DNA of 64,000 nt from Streptomyces sp. NRRL F-5123 (GCF_000721495.1 NZ_JOHY01000030.1:1-64000); one strand, 5' to 3'. Numbered from the stretch's first letter, positions 8,421-28,575 are shown. The notes: generated by a model not told the origin, from the letters alone. Numbers and translations are program-made.

Positions 8421-9668
8421 TCAGGGCGTGGAGCAGGTGACGGTCGGTGCCGGGCTCGGGCTGCTCGTCGCGAGGAAGCCGAAGGTGGTGGACGCCCCCG
8501 CGCCGAGGGTGCCGTTCCACGGCTCGCTGTGGACGGTCACCGAGCCGTCGGGGTTGGTCGTGAAGACCCCGCCCCAGCCCTGGCTGACGGTGACGCCGGT
8601 GAGCGTGACCGTCCAACTGGTGATCGCGTGCAGCGCGGTGACGGTGACGGACGCCTGGTAGCCGCCCTGCCAGGAATTGCTGACGGTGAGCACGGCAGAG
8701 CAGTCCCTGCCACCGGTGCCCCCGGTGGAGCCGGTGGAGCCGGTGGAGCCGGTGGAGGTTCCGCTCGACGTGCCCGTGGACGTACCCGCCGAGGTGCCGG
8801 TCGACGTACCGGTGGACGTACCCGTGGACGTACCCGCCGAGGTGCCGGTCGACGTACCCGCCGACGTCCCGCCCGACGTCCCCCCGTCCTTCGCCAGCAG
8901 CGCCGCCAGCGGCGGGTACCAGCGTGCGGCCATCTTCGCGATGCCCGCGTCGTTCGGGTGGACGCCGTCCCCCGTGTCCGTCGCGTCGTCGAAGCCGGTC
9001 CACTGGTCGACGACCGTCACCGGCGACTGCGCAGTGCTGATGGACTGCGCCCAAGCCGGGATCGCCGCGTCGAAGGCGATGACGCGCTGCGCGCACTCCG
9101 CGCAGTTGCCGGGGTTCATCGGCAGGATCTGCGCGACGAGCACCTGCATCGCGGGGTTGCTCTGGCGCATCTGGCCGACCATCGTCGTGAAGGCGGCGAG
9201 GATCTTTGCGGGCGGGATGTTGCTCCAGACGTCGTTGGTGCCGAGGTGCATGAGGACGACGTCCGGGGTGGTGGCGGCGAGCCACGCCGGGAGCTGGTTC
9301 TGGCTGGCGATGTTGGTGGCGAGGATGCCGCCGCGGCCCTCGTTGTCGCCGTCGTACGCGACCCCGCAGCCCTGCGGCGGGAGGGTGCCGACGAAGTCGA
9401 TGTCGGTGTAGCCCGCGGCCTGGAGCTGGTTCCAGAGCAGGGCCCGCCAGCAGCCGGGCGAGCCGGTGATCGAGTCGCCGAGCGGCATGACCTTGACGGG
9501 GGCCGCCGCGGCGGCCGGGACGGCGGCGCGCGCGGCGGTGGGCGCGGAGGCCGACGCCGAGCGGGCGCCGCCCACCGCGGCGACCGCGCCGAGGGCGAGC
9601 AGGAGCAGCGCGAGCAGTAATCTCGGCGCCCGCCGGGCGGGCCTGGTGAGGAGGAGTTCGCGGGACAT
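8421..9668 (-). CDS. Secreted SGNH esterase with cellulose-binding module (CBM2)
   Basis: A 415-residue secreted enzyme. It starts with a signal peptide (basic start, Leu-rich core near 16-33). An SGNH-hydrolase domain (about 57-260) follows, with block I 'MPLGDSIT' (Ser66), the 'GTND' block III and 'DGVHPNDAG' carrying the catalytic Asp and His. Next is a 50-residue linker of Gly-Thr-Ser repeats, then a C-terminal family 2 carbohydrate-binding module bounded by cysteines with the usual tryptophans ('SWQGGY', 'SWTVT', 'QGWGG', 'PWNG'). The layout is that of CE3-like acetyl xylan esterases acting on plant cell walls. A perfect CebR operator lies upstream at 9714-9727, so induction by cellobiose is expected. 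Exact ester specificity is inferred. Confidence 0.85.
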   Translation of the reverse strand: MSRELLLTRPARRAPRLLLALLLLALGAVAAVGGARSASASAPTAARAAVPAAAAAPVKVMPLGDSITGSPGCWRALLWNQLQAAGYTDIDFVGTLPPQGCGVAYDGDNEGRGGILATNIASQNQLPAWLAATTPDVVLMHLGTNDVWSNIPPAKILAAFTTMVGQMRQSNPAMQVLVAQILPMNPGNCAECAQRVIAFDAAIPAWAQSISTAQSPVTVVDQWTGFDDATDTGDGVHPNDAGIAKMAARWYPPLAALLAKDGGTSGGTSAGTSTGTSAGTSTGTSTGTSTGTSAGTSTGTSSGTSTGSTGSTGSTGGTGGRDCSAVLTVSNSWQGGYQASVTVTALHAITSWTVTLTGVTVSQGWGGVFTTNPDGSVTVHSEPWNGTLGAGASTTFGFLATSSPSPAPTVTCSTP

Positions 9669-9713
9669 GTCCGGTGTCCTTCCGGGAGGGGGGATCGCGC
9701 GCACCCATAGATA

Positions 9714-9727
9714 TGGGAGCGCTCCCA
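9714..9727. promoter_or_regulatory. CebR operator (perfect 14-bp palindrome)
   Basis: The sequence TGGGAGCGCTCCCA is identical to the published Streptomyces CebR box, the binding site of the cellobiose-responsive LacI-family repressor. It lies about 45 bases upstream of the SGNH-CBM2 gene, in the right place to block its promoter, and supports a role in cellulose or hemicellulose use. Confidence 0.85.
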
Positions 9728-9926
9728 TTGACGAAACGACGCCGCTGCCCACACGTCAAGACACGTGCGTGAACAGGCACGCCGCCGGTGACGGGCCCGC
9801 TCCGGAGGGGAAGGTGTCGAGCCGCGTCGAACGGCCGGCGTGCGCACGGGGTGCGGGCCGCGGCCGCTCGGCGGACCCGTATTAAGGTCGGGCGGACACG
9901 AATCACTTCACCCGTACGGAGGCGTC

Positions 9927-10634
9927 ATGCGCGCGACGGGCGGTGGCGGCGGAGCGCTGCTGCGGCTGCGGAAGGTCGGCCGGACGTACGGGGAGCGGCG
10001 GGCGCTGGAGCCGCTGGACCTGGACGTCGGGCGCGGGGAGTGCGTGGCGCTCTACGGGCGCAACGGCTCCGGCAAGTCGACGCTGCTGCGGATCGCGGCC
10101 GGGCGGGACACCCCCACCGCCGGTGACGCGCTCTTCGCGGGGCGGACGGTACGGGAGGACGACCCGGAGGTACGGGCCAGGGTCGCGGTCGTCGGGGACG
10201 CCGCCGCGTGCTACCCGGACCTCACCGTGCGCGAGCACCTGGAGCTGGTCACGATCGCGCACGCCGTGGACGACGCCGACGCCTGGATCGACCAGGTGCT
10301 GGCCGACCGCCGCCTCGCCGACCACGCCCGCGCGCTGCCCGGCTCCCTCTCCTCCGGGCAGCTCCAGTCCCTCATGCTGGCCGCCGCCCTCGTACGGCCG
10401 CGGGAGCTGCTCATCCTGGACGAACCCGAGCAGCGGCTCGACCCCACCGCGCGCACCCGGCTCGCGGAGCTGCTGGTCGCGGAGAAGGAGGACGGGACCG
10501 CCGTCCTGCTCGCGACGCACCAGCCCGACCTCGCCGAGGCCGTCGCCGACCGGCTCGTCGCCCTGGAGGACGGCCGCGTCATCGCCGACGGCCCGCCCGC
10601 GGACGTACTGCGCGAGCTGGGCGTACGGGCATGA
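9927..10634 (+). CDS. ABC transporter ATP-binding protein
   Basis: This is a 235-residue ABC ATPase with Walker A 'GRNGSGKS' (44-51), signature 'LSSGQ' (141-145), Walker B 'LLILDEPE' (161-168) and the switch His in 'LLATHQPD'. It belongs to the single-domain export-type group paired with integral membrane partners. The downstream permease gene overlaps by four bases (ATGA at 10631-10634), so the two form one translationally coupled operon and one complex. The ATG at 9927 follows a GGAGGCGTC ribosome binding site; the longer frame from 9840 has no ribosome binding site. The cargo is unknown. Confidence 0.85.
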   Translation: MRATGGGGGALLRLRKVGRTYGERRALEPLDLDVGRGECVALYGRNGSGKSTLLRIAAGRDTPTAGDALFAGRTVREDDPEVRARVAVVGDAAACYPDLTVREHLELVTIAHAVDDADAWIDQVLADRRLADHARALPGSLSSGQLQSLMLAAALVRPRELLILDEPEQRLDPTARTRLAELLVAEKEDGTAVLLATHQPDLAEAVADRLVALEDGRVIADGPPADVLRELGVRA

Positions 10635-12661
10635 CCGAGGAAGCGCCCCCCGGCGCGGAAGAGGCCCGGCCCCCGTCGCCGGGCACCCCGGCGGGCGCGA
10701 CCCCGGCTGCCGCCGGAACGCCGCGGGCACCGACGAAGGCCGACCCGGCCGCCGCAGGCCCGGCCACCCGGCCGGACGCGCCGCACTCTGGCACGGACGA
10801 AGCCCGGCCTCCCACGCCCGGCACCCCGGCGGGCGCGACCCCGGCGAACGGCGAGAACCCGCGCCCGGCCACCCCGCCGGGCGAGCCCGACCACCACCCC
10901 CGCACCACCCCACCGGACGAGACCCGCACCACCCCACCGGGCGAGCCCGACCACCACCCCCGCGCCGACCCGCCGGACGAGACCCGCACCACCCCACCGG
11001 GCGAGCCCGACGACTCCGACGACGGCCTCGACGACGCCCCCTGGTCCGAGGACGAGGACGACCGGACCGACGAGGTCATGACGTGGCTGCGGGGCAAGCG
11101 GCGGGCGCGGCGGCGGGCCAAGGGGCGGGAGATGGCGGTCGCCGCGTACACCGTGGTCATCGCGCTCGCCGGATACGGCAGCAGCTTCGTCGTGAGCTTC
11201 CTGCGCGGGCTCGACGACGGGAGTGCGCACGGGGCGCTCGCCCGGGAGCTGCGGGCGGCGATGCCCGCAGCTGCCGCCTTCGGGGCCGTCGCGCTCGGGG
11301 TGCTCGCCGCGCGGGACGCGCTGTGGCGCGGGCCCGTCGTCGTGCCGGGGCCGACCGCCGGGTGGCTGCTGGCGCAGCCGGTCCGGCGCGAACGCGTACT
11401 GCGCCCGTGGTTCTGGCTCACCGCGGGGCTCGCCCCGCTCGCGGGGCTGCTCGCCGGGCTCGGGTGCGCGGCCGTCCTGGACGTCACGCGGCTCGCCTCG
11501 CTCGGCGGCGCGCTGCTCGCCGTCCTGCCCGGCGCCGTGTGCCTGCCGCTGCTCGCGGTCGCGCTGGGGATGGCGGTGGAGCGGAGGCCCGTGTGGGGCC
11601 GGGCCGTACGGCGCTGGACCGCGCCCGCGGTGCTGGTGCTCGCCGCGCTCGCCGGGCAGGCCGCACTCGCCGCCAAGGGGCACCGCTCCCCCGCGGTCGA
11701 GCAGGCCGAGCTGTGGAGCGGGCCTTGGGGCTGGGCCGGGCAGCCGGTCGTGCACGCGGTCGGGGGGCGGGCGCCGGGCTGGCCCGCCGCCGTCGCGCTG
11801 CTCGCGGCCGCGACCGCCGCGGCGCTGCTCGCCGCCCACCGGGACGCCGGGCGCGTGCCCACCGCCCGGCTCCGGGAGCGGGCCGCGACCGCTGCGGCCG
11901 TCTCCGCGGTGGCCTGGTCCCTCGAACTGCGCGCCGCCAAGCTCGCGATCATGGCCGCGGACGGGGGCGGCCCAGCCGTCCGCACGCTGCGCTTCCGCCC
12001 GCCGCGCGGTCGGCTCGGGCGGCACCTCCTGGTGCCCTGGCGCGACCTGCTGACGCTGCTCCGCACGCCGGGACGGCTCGGCAAGGCCGCCGTCTGGACG
12101 GCGGGCGGGGCGCTCGCCGCGGGCGCCGGTGCGGACCTGGGCGGCGAGCGGCGCTGGGTCGGGCTCGTGCTCGGGCTGCTCGCCGGGTATCTGGCCGTCG
12201 GGACGCTCGCGGAGCCCGCACGGCTGGAGACCGACGACGTACGGCGGGCCGCCTGGGCGCCCTACCGCTTCCGCCGGCTGATGCTGCTGCACGGCGTGGT
12301 GCCGGCGGTCCTCGGGGCGGCGCTGGGGCTGCTCGCGGCCGTACCGTACGCCGCCGCCGGGCACCCTTCCGCCCTGGTGCTGCTGCCCGCGTGCGCGCCT
12401 GCCCTGGCCGCGGGGGCGCTCGTTTCGGCGGCTCGCGGTCCGGCCCGCACGCAGCTGCTCTTCCTGGGGCTCGCGACGCCCGCGGGCGATCCGGGCCCGC
12501 TCGTCTATCTGGCCTGGTACGCCGCGGGGCCCCTCCTGGCGTGCGGCGGCCTTGCCCTGGCCCTCGCCGGGCCGCCGGCCCAGATGGTGGTCGTCGCCCT
12601 GGCCCTCGCGGCGGGCCTCGCGCTCCTCGCCGGGCGGGCGGCGGACCGCCTCTTCCGCTGA
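10631..12661 (+). CDS. ABC transporter membrane subunit with Pro/Thr-rich N-terminal extension (DUF6297-like)
   Basis: This 676-residue integral membrane protein overlaps the ATPase gene by four bases. Its first 150 residues are a disordered Pro/Thr/Glu/His-rich segment containing a 20-residue tandem repeat ('PPGEPDHHP', 'PPDETRTT'), followed by an acidic patch and a basic stretch. About a dozen hydrophobic segments follow from residue about 170 to the end (for example '[19 protein letters not shown]', '[19 protein letters not shown]', '[17 protein letters not shown]', '[19 protein letters not shown]'). It resembles Streptomyces permeases annotated DUF6297 that partner a lone ATPase. The long extension is unusual and probably cytoplasmic. 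Substrate unknown. Confidence 0.75.
   Translation: MTEEAPPGAEEARPPSPGTPAGATPAAAGTPRAPTKADPAAAGPATRPDAPHSGTDEARPPTPGTPAGATPANGENPRPATPPGEPDHHPRTTPPDETRTTPPGEPDHHPRADPPDETRTTPPGEPDDSDDGLDDAPWSEDEDDRTDEVMTWLRGKRRARRRAKGREMAVAAYTVVIALAGYGSSFVVSFLRGLDDGSAHGALARELRAAMPAAAAFGAVALGVLAARDALWRGPVVVPGPTAGWLLAQPVRRERVLRPWFWLTAGLAPLAGLLAGLGCAAVLDVTRLASLGGALLAVLPGAVCLPLLAVALGMAVERRPVWGRAVRRWTAPAVLVLAALAGQAALAAKGHRSPAVEQAELWSGPWGWAGQPVVHAVGGRAPGWPAAVALLAAATAAALLAAHRDAGRVPTARLRERAATAAAVSAVAWSLELRAAKLAIMAADGGGPAVRTLRFRPPRGRLGRHLLVPWRDLLTLLRTPGRLGKAAVWTAGGALAAGAGADLGGERRWVGLVLGLLAGYLAVGTLAEPARLETDDVRRAAWAPYRFRRLMLLHGVVPAVLGAALGLLAAVPYAAAGHPSALVLLPACAPALAAGALVSAARGPARTQLLFLGLATPAGDPGPLVYLAWYAAGPLLACGGLALALAGPPAQMVVVALALAAGLALLAGRAADRLFR
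10871..11010 (+). repeat. 60-bp in-frame tandem repeat in the permease gene
   Basis: Two and a third nearly identical 60-base units encode a 20-residue Pro/Thr/His/Asp repeat in the permease's N-terminal extension. The unit keeps the reading frame, so copy number could vary between strains without breaking the gene. A related shorter motif coding '[10 protein letters not shown]' occurs twice upstream. Confidence 0.8.
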
Positions 12662-12682
12662 GGCCCCGCCCCGCACATGCGG

Positions 12683-12716
12683 AAGGTCCCGCACCCCCGA
12701 GGGGGTGCGGGACCTT
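12683..12716. terminator. Strong bidirectional terminator after tuf
   Basis: A perfect 16-bp stem lies between the convergent ends of the ABC permease gene and tuf. It would end transcription of the str operon on the minus strand and of the transporter operon on the plus strand. Confidence 0.8.
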
Positions 12717-12755
12717 CACGGTGTGAGCGGGCAGCTCACGAAGTCACGTCGGAGA

Positions 12756-13949
<1,194 letters not shown>

Positions 13950-14031
13950 TGGGTTCCTCCTGGGGATGGATCTGTACGCCTTGCTTCATCGGCGCCAGGT
14001 GATCTTTGCTGGATTTCAAGCCTAAGGCGAG

Positions 14032-16158
<2,127 letters not shown>

Positions 16159-16196
16159 GTGGCTCAGTCTTCTCTCGGTCTCGATGGGGGTAGCGA

Positions 16197-16667
16197 CTAC
16201 CAGCGGTAGTGCGCGAAGGCCTTGTTGGACTCGGCCATCTTGTGCGTGTCCTCACGGCGCTTCACGGAAGCCCCGAGGCCGTTGCTGGCGTCGAGGATCT
16301 CGTTCATGAGCCGCTCGGTCATGGTCTTCTCGCGGCGGGCGCGGGAGTACCCGACCAGCCAGCGCAGCGCCAGGGTGTTCTGCCGGCCCGGGCGGACCTC
16401 GACCGGGACCTGGTAGGTCGCGCCACCGACACGGCGGGACTTGACCTCCAGGGTCGGCTTGATGTTCTCCAGAGCGCGCTTGAGCGTGATGACCGGGTCG
16501 ACCCCGGCCTTCTCGCGCAGGCCCTCCAGAGCGCCGTACACGATGCGCTCGGCGGTGGAGCGCTTGCCGTGCAGGAGGATCTTGTTGACGAGGGACGTCA
16601 CCAGAGGGGAGCCGTAAACCGGGTCGATGATGACCGGGCGCTTCGGGGCGGGGCCCTTACGAGGCAT
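16197..16667 (-). CDS. rpsG: Ribosomal protein S7
   Basis: A 156-residue S7, the primary binder of the 3' major domain of 16S rRNA. It begins '[12 protein letters not shown]' and ends 'KAFAHYRW', typical of actinobacteria, with the conserved '[20 protein letters not shown]' region intact. The gene starts two bases after the rpsL stop, consistent with translational coupling in the str operon; S7 is the classical autoregulator of this operon in E. coli. Confidence 0.98.
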   Translation of the reverse strand: MPRKGPAPKRPVIIDPVYGSPLVTSLVNKILLHGKRSTAERIVYGALEGLREKAGVDPVITLKRALENIKPTLEVKSRRVGGATYQVPVEVRPGRQNTLALRWLVGYSRARREKTMTERLMNEILDASNGLGASVKRREDTHKMAESNKAFAHYRW

Positions 16668-16669
16668 TC

Positions 16670-17041
16670 TTACTTCTCCTTCTTGGCGCCGTAGCGGCTG
16701 CGGGCCTGCTTACGGTTCTTGACGCCCTGCGTGTCGAGGGAGCCGCGGATGATCTTGTAGCGAACACCCGGCAGGTCCTTCACACGACCGCCGCGCACGA
16801 GCACGATCGAGTGCTCCTGCAGGTTGTGGCCCTCACCCGGGATGTAAGCGGTGACCTCGATGCCACTGGTAAGGCGCACACGGGCGACCTTACGGAGGGC
16901 CGAGTTCGGCTTCTTCGGGGTGGTCGTGTACACACGCGTGCAGACGCCGCGACGCTGCGGGGAACCCTTCAGCGCGGGCGTCTTGTTCTTGTCGACCTTG
17001 TCCTGCCGGCCCTTCCGGACCAGCTGCTGGATCGTAGGCAC
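16670..17041 (-). CDS. rpsL: Ribosomal protein S12
   Basis: A 123-residue S12 starting with GTG after a GGAG ribosome binding site. It keeps Lys43 ('TTPKKPNS') and Lys88 ('GGRVKDLPG'), the two positions where substitutions give streptomycin resistance or paromomycin-linked effects in Streptomyces, so this strain carries the wild-type, streptomycin-sensitive form at those sites. It is the first gene of the rpsL-rpsG-fusA-tuf operon; the promoter must lie in the 280 bases upstream. Confidence 0.98.
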   Translation of the reverse strand: MPTIQQLVRKGRQDKVDKNKTPALKGSPQRRGVCTRVYTTTPKKPNSALRKVARVRLTSGIEVTAYIPGEGHNLQEHSIVLVRGGRVKDLPGVRYKIIRGSLDTQGVKNRKQARSRYGAKKEK

Positions 17042-17320
17042 CGTATCTCCGGTTTCTCTGTGCCGATCTCGATAAAACTAACCTGGGCTCCGACCCACGC
17101 GGTCGGGTGTGTCGCGGACCCCGCACATCCCCCGGAAGGGCGGGAAGTGCGTATCGTCGGATGCCGCGGCCTCGGGCTTCCCGCGCGGTCGCATGGCACG
17201 CGCAAGAACCCGGGCACACCCCAGGCACAAGGTCAGAGCGTACCTACCGCATCGGCCGCGGTCAAAACACATGCATACCGGCCGGATTCCGCCAGCTCAG
17301 CGACCCTGTCCCAGGATGCC
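17042..17320 (-). other. rpsL upstream region (str operon promoter and leader)
   Basis: No gene is seen between rpsL and the rpoC terminator. An AT-rich patch about 40 bases before rpsL (reading TTAGTTTTAT on the minus strand) is the most likely place for a promoter -10 region, but no convincing -35 could be assigned. Confidence 0.35.
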
Positions 17321-17358
17321 GCAGAGCGGCCGTCCCCGCGCGGGGACGGCCGCTCTGC
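17321..17358. terminator. rpoBC operon terminator
   Basis: A perfect 18-bp stem with a 2-base centre begins 20 bases downstream of the rpoC stop and separates rpoBC from the str operon. Confidence 0.82.
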
Positions 17359-17377
17359 GATGTGCGCGGGCTACGCG

Positions 17378-21277
<3,900 letters not shown>

Positions 21278-21385
21278 TGTGTCGTCAATCCCTCTCAGGG
21301 TTGATTCTCAAATGGTCTGAACGGGTCGTGGGGGCCGCCGGGCCCGGCCGTACGAGGTGTACGGCCGGGTGGCCGGCGGAACCCG

Positions 21386-24901
<3,516 letters not shown>

Positions 24902-25426
24902 TACGCGCGTACCGGTCCGCCCCTGAGGACCAGAGGGAAAGCCCTGATGGAAGGGCCTTCTCAGCAGCTCTCAGACGTGGGCATGCTCCTGGTGACGGGC
25001 CAGGCAGCAGCTAACAGGCAGCGCAAAGGGTCAGTGTAGCCACTTGGCACACTGATGTCCAGGCTGAGATTCGGAGTACCGAATCGTCGCCCCCTCTGCC
25101 CGTCTCGCGACCCCAAGCCTCGGAACCTGGAACCGCCTCCGTCAACCCTGCCGTCGTCCTGCGTCCTGCTGCATAGCCATGCATTCCCGCATCGCCGACG
25201 ATCCATGCATCGGATCATGCATGGGATCGGCGCTGGGCCGCGGCCGGCCCCGCCGGGATCGCGTCCAACGTCGTGGCGCGTCCTGAGAATTGCGCGCCGC
25301 GTGCCAAACGTCAAGGCCCCGGCCCCGCACACATGCGCGAGCACCCGTTCCCAGCAGGAGGGATCACCTTATCCGCCGGGTACGACAGCCCCCGGCGCGG
25401 CCCGCCGAAGGGCGTACGAACGACCG
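24902..25426 (-). other. rpoB upstream region without a gene
   Basis: About 525 bases separate the rpoB start from the hairpin after rplL. No ORF with coding character is present. The interval contains a run of ATGCAT-type motifs around 25177-25221 and is locally less GC-rich than coding DNA, which fits the rpoBC promoter and long untranslated leader known from this operon in other Streptomyces. No specific promoter could be assigned with confidence. Confidence 0.35.
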
Positions 25427-25456
25427 AGGGCGGCCACCCTTCCGGGTGACCGCCCT
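25427..25456 (-). terminator. Hairpin after rplL (terminator or attenuator)
   Basis: A 13-bp stem with one mismatch and a 4-base loop lies about 50 bases after the rplL stop. It is well placed to reduce read-through from rplJL into rpoBC, the usual way to set different ribosomal protein and polymerase levels. Confidence 0.65.
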
Positions 25457-25508
25457 GCGGTAGGTGGAGCAGCGAGTGCTCCTACGTCACGGTGTGTGAC
25501 GGGGGGTG

Positions 25509-25895
25509 TTACTTGACCTCGACCGAGGCGCCGGCGGCCTTGAGGGACTCGGCGGCCTTGTCCGCGGCCTCCTTGGCGACCTTCTCCAGGACGGGCTTCG
25601 GGGCGCCGTCCACGAGGTCCTTGGCCTCCTTCAGACCCAGCGAGGTCAGCTCGCGCACGACCTTGATGACCTGGATCTTCTTGTCGCCCGCGGCGGTGAG
25701 GACGACGTCGAACTCGTCCTGCTCCTCGGCGGCCTCGGCCGGAGCGGCGACACCCGCGCCACCGGCGGCGACGGCGACGGGGGCGGCGGCGGTGACGTCG
25801 AACTTCGCCTCGAACGCCTTCACGAAGTCGGCGAGTTCGATGAGGGTGAGCTCCTCGAACTGGGCGAGCAGGTCTTCCTGGCTGAGCTTCGCCAT
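25509..25895 (-). CDS. rplL: Ribosomal protein L7/L12
   Basis: A 128-residue L7/L12 with the N-terminal dimerisation domain ('[21 protein letters not shown]'), an Ala-rich hinge and the C-terminal factor-binding domain ('[31 protein letters not shown]'). It forms the stalk with L10 and recruits translation GTPases. It follows rplJ by about 150 bases. Confidence 0.98.
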   Translation of the reverse strand: MAKLSQEDLLAQFEELTLIELADFVKAFEAKFDVTAAAPVAVAAGGAGVAAPAEAAEEQDEFDVVLTAAGDKKIQVIKVVRELTSLGLKEAKDLVDGAPKPVLEKVAKEAADKAAESLKAAGASVEVK

Positions 25896-26050
25896 GATGG
25901 CGGTCCTTCCACTAAATCGGCGGGTGCCGGAATGTCGTACAAGTCGGCGGGCGTACGGTCGGCCCGCGTAAGCCGGTGCGCTGGTGCGTGGTGCGGTCGC
26001 GCGCCGGCCCCGACCGGAGCCGTCAGGCCCCGGTCATCGTGCGAGCCGAA

Positions 26051-26587
26051 TTACTCGGCACCGCCCTGCTCGGCCTCTGCCTTCTTGGCACGAAGCGCCT
26101 CCGCGGTGCGGACGAACTTCGCGGGGAGCGCCTGGAAGAGCGCGGCAGTCTGCGACTGCTTGGCCTTCATGGCACCCGCCAGCTTGGCGAGCAGAACCTC
26201 GCGGGACTCGAGGTCCGCAAGCTTCTTGATCTCGTCGGCGGACAGCGCCTTGCCGTCAAGGACACCGCCCTTGATGACGAGAGCGGGGTTGTCCTTGGCG
26301 AAGTCGCGCAGACCCTTCGCCGCCTCCACCGGGTCACCGGTGACGAAGGCGACAGCCGACGGACCCGCGAACAGGTCGTCGAGCTGGGTGATCCCGGCCT
26401 CGTTGGCCGCGATCTTGGTCAGCGTGTTCTTCACCACGGCGTACTGGGCGTTCTCACCGAGCGAGCGGCGCAGCGTCTTGAGCTGCGCGACGGTGAGACC
26501 GCGGTACTCGGTCAGCACAGCGGCGTTCGAGGCGCGGAACTGGTCCGTCAACTCGGCCACCGCGGCAGCCTTGTCAGGCCTCGCCAT
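26051..26587 (-). CDS. rplJ: Ribosomal protein L10
   Basis: This 178-residue L10 begins '[18 protein letters not shown]'. The ATG at 26587 has a good ribosome binding site (GGAAGGAGG); the frame upstream is leader, not protein. The N-terminal rRNA-binding part and the C-terminal helix that holds L7/L12 dimers are both present. Expression is likely feedback-controlled through the leader at 26588-26760, as L10(L12)4 autoregulation is widespread. Confidence 0.97.
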   Translation of the reverse strand: MARPDKAAAVAELTDQFRASNAAVLTEYRGLTVAQLKTLRRSLGENAQYAVVKNTLTKIAANEAGITQLDDLFAGPSAVAFVTGDPVEAAKGLRDFAKDNPALVIKGGVLDGKALSADEIKKLADLESREVLLAKLAGAMKAKQSQTAALFQALPAKFVRTAEALRAKKAEAEQGGAE

Positions 26588-26760
26588 GAGTCTCGGCCTC
26601 CTTCCGGGGTGATGGACCGCGCGGAACGAAGGACGAGGCGGTGTGCCCCGGGCAAAACAAACGCCCCGGCGCAAGCGCACGGGGCGTGACTCGACGCTGC
26701 CTTCCGGATCTCCCTGACGGGATACCCTGCGGGCCTCGGAGTCCATCCACGGTCACCTGC
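26588..26760 (-). promoter_or_regulatory. rplJ leader: rplJ leader (probable L10 autoregulatory leader)
   Basis: The untranslated region before rplJ is strongly structured and includes a terminator-type hairpin at 26661-26687 followed by a T-rich run on the transcribed strand. Upstream of it lies a second foldable segment (about 26690-26760) that could form the L10(L12)4-binding kink-turn structure known from L10 leaders. The arrangement suggests transcription attenuation by L10. The detailed fold was not computed. Confidence 0.55.
26654..26687 (-). terminator. Attenuator hairpin in the rplJ leader
   Basis: On the minus strand an 8-bp GC stem (arms at 26661-26668 and 26680-26687), extended by an inner 4-bp stem, is followed at once by TTTGTTTTG. 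This is the clearest U-tailed intrinsic terminator in the window and lies about 75 bases before the rplJ start codon, so it can act only on the leader transcript. Confidence 0.7.
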
Positions 26761-26862
26761 GCGGGCCGTCCGCATCAGCGGATCCTTCGGCCGTCCCGCC
26801 CGGAATTCCGGACACGACGGCAACCAGCGGTCTTTGGCTTCACCGGAAGCGTACGGGACCGC

Positions 26863-26891
26863 GCCCCCGCGGGGCAAATCGCCCGCGGGGC
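26863..26891 (-). terminator. Possible terminator after the lipoprotein gene
   Basis: A GC-rich hairpin with one bulge and an AT-containing loop (CAAAT) lies 25 bases past the lipoprotein stop and before the rplJ leader. It is short and imperfect, so the assignment is tentative. Confidence 0.4.
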
Positions 26892-26915
26892 CCGCGGCGG
26901 GACCGGGCGCACCGG

Positions 26916-27734
26916 TCAGGCCGTGGCACTCGTGGGCGGCGGAGGGACGATGGTCTGCGCGGCCGGCGGCTGCTGGATGCGGACGACGCCGCCGAAGTCG
27001 CTGAAGACGTCGGTGATGCGCTCCTTCCCGTCGTCGCTGACCATCCGCACCGGCAGCCCGTCCGCGCCCACCCACACGTCGACGCCAGCCGATTCCGGTA
27101 CTTTGCGCGCCGCCACGATCCGGGCGTCCGCGGGGACGGTGCCCCGGTAGTGCACCGTCGGACGACCCTCCACCGTCTCGCGCCCGATCAGCGTGACCGG
27201 CCCGCTGGACGGCATCAGGAGCAGCCGGTGGACCGGGCTGTAGTCCATCTGCTCCGACATCGCCGCCGCGACCTCCTCGCCCATGGTGGCGGCCAGGGTG
27301 AAGCGCAGCCAGCCCTTCCCCTTGTTCGGGCCGGCGGCCGGCGGATCGACCTGGACGTATTCGAACCCGTCCAGCGTGCGCATCTCCATGCGGTCGTGGT
27401 GGTTCATCCCCTGCATGCCCAGCGCCGCGGGCGCCGCGGTGACGACCGCCCCCGCGTCCGGGCCGCCCCACGAGTTGATCCCCGCCAGCGTGGCCGTCTT
27501 GCCCCCGCGCTGCTGCACGGAGACGACGTGCACGGAGCGCATCGCCTCGGCCCGGTCGACCATGGCGACGATCGCCTTGGCCGCGGCGCTGTCCGGGTCG
27601 GGGGCCGCGCCGGACGCAGGCGCCTTCGCGTTCGTACCGGGCGCCGCGCCCTGGTGGTACGAGCCGCCGCCATCGCAGGCCGCGGCGGTGAGCGCGAGAA
27701 CGATGACCGCCACGGCCGCCGTCGCCGTACGCAT
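26916..27734 (-). CDS. LolA/LppX-like lipoprotein
   Basis: A 272-residue exported lipoprotein. Residues 1-20 are a signal peptide ending in the lipobox 'LTAAAC', with Cys20 as the lipidation site. The body has the beta-sheet-rich pattern of mycobacterial LppX/LprG and LolA-like proteins, for example 'TLDGFEYVQVDPP' and 'GRPTVHYRGTVP', with Met-rich stretches near residues 110-120 and 165-175. S. coelicolor also has lipoprotein genes at this spot between rplA and rplJ, so position is conserved. The role may be lipid or hydrophobic ligand carriage at the membrane; no substrate is known. Confidence 0.78.
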   Translation of the reverse strand: MRTATAAVAVIVLALTAAACDGGGSYHQGAAPGTNAKAPASGAAPDPDSAAAKAIVAMVDRAEAMRSVHVVSVQQRGGKTATLAGINSWGGPDAGAVVTAAPAALGMQGMNHHDRMEMRTLDGFEYVQVDPPAAGPNKGKGWLRFTLAATMGEEVAAAMSEQMDYSPVHRLLLMPSSGPVTLIGRETVEGRPTVHYRGTVPADARIVAARKVPESAGVDVWVGADGLPVRMVSDDGKERITDVFSDFGGVVRIQQPPAAQTIVPPPPTSATA

Positions 27735-27790
27735 GGTGTGCCCCCCTGTCGGGCGCGTTCCCCAGCGCCACAGAGCATCGTAGACGCGGA

Positions 27791-27829
27791 ACGCCCCGCA
27801 CCCCCCGGGGAACGGGGGATGCGGGGCGT
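27791..27829 (-). terminator. rplKA terminator
   Basis: A 17-bp stem, fully paired on the minus-strand RNA if one U-G wobble is allowed, with a 5-base loop, lies 21 bases after the rplA stop and before the lipoprotein gene's promoter region. Confidence 0.75.
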
Positions 27830-27849
27830 CCGCAGGACTTCGGCCGGGG

Positions 27850-28575
27850 TCAGACCGCGGCCGGGTCCTCCTCGGTGAGGAGGTTGCGCGTGCGGTTGGG
27901 GTCGACCAGGATGCCGGGGCCCATCGTCGTGGAGACGGCCGCCTTCTTCAGGTAGCGCCCCTTCGCCGCGGACGGCTTCAGACGCAGGATCTCGTCCAGC
28001 GCCGCCGCGTAGTTCTCCACCAGCTGGGCGTCGTCGAACGACACCTTGCCGATGATGAAGTGCAGGTTGGAGTGCTTGTCGACGCGGAACTCGATCTTGC
28101 CGCCCTTGATGTCCGTCACGGCCTTGGCCACGTCGGGCGTCACGGTGCCGGTCTTCGGGTTCGGCATCAGACCACGCGGGCCGAGGACGCGGCCGAGGCG
28201 GCCGACCTTGCCCATGAGGTCCGGGGTGGCGACGACGGCGTCGAAGTCCAGCCGGCCCTTCGCGACCTCGTCGATCAGTTCGTCGGAGCCGACGATGTCG
28301 GCGCCCGCGGCTTCCGCGGCCGCAGCACGGTCACCGGTCGCGAAGACCAGGACCCGGGCGGTCTTGCCGGTGCCGTGCGGAAGGTTCACGGTGCCACGGA
28401 CCATCTGGTCGGCCTTGCGCGGGTCCACACCCAGGCGGAAGGCGACCTCGACGGTCGAGTCGAACTTGGTGGACGAGGTCTCCTTGGCGAGACGCACCGC
28501 TTCCAGGGGCGCGTACAGCCGCTCCCGGTCGATCTTGGCGTCCGCAGCGCGGAGAGACTTGCTGCGCTTGCTCAT
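27850..28575 (-). CDS. rplA: Ribosomal protein L1
   Basis: A 241-residue L1, with the signature '[23 protein letters not shown]' region and the two-domain pattern intact. L1 forms the mobile stalk at the ribosomal E site and in many bacteria represses its own operon. It follows rplK by about 90 bases. The start at 28575 is chosen for '[14 protein letters not shown]', which is the normal actinobacterial N-terminus. Confidence 0.98.
   Translation of the reverse strand: MSKRSKSLRAADAKIDRERLYAPLEAVRLAKETSSTKFDSTVEVAFRLGVDPRKADQMVRGTVNLPHGTGKTARVLVFATGDRAAAAEAAGADIVGSDELIDEVAKGRLDFDAVVATPDLMGKVGRLGRVLGPRGLMPNPKTGTVTPDVAKAVTDIKGGKIEFRVDKHSNLHFIIGKVSFDDAQLVENYAAALDEILRLKPSAAKGRYLKKAAVSTTMGPGILVDPNRTRNLLTEEDPAAV

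Noticed and set aside
8700..8890. Independent repeat element in the plus strand
   Set aside because: It is the Gly-Thr-Ser linker of the SGNH-CBM2 gene on the minus strand.
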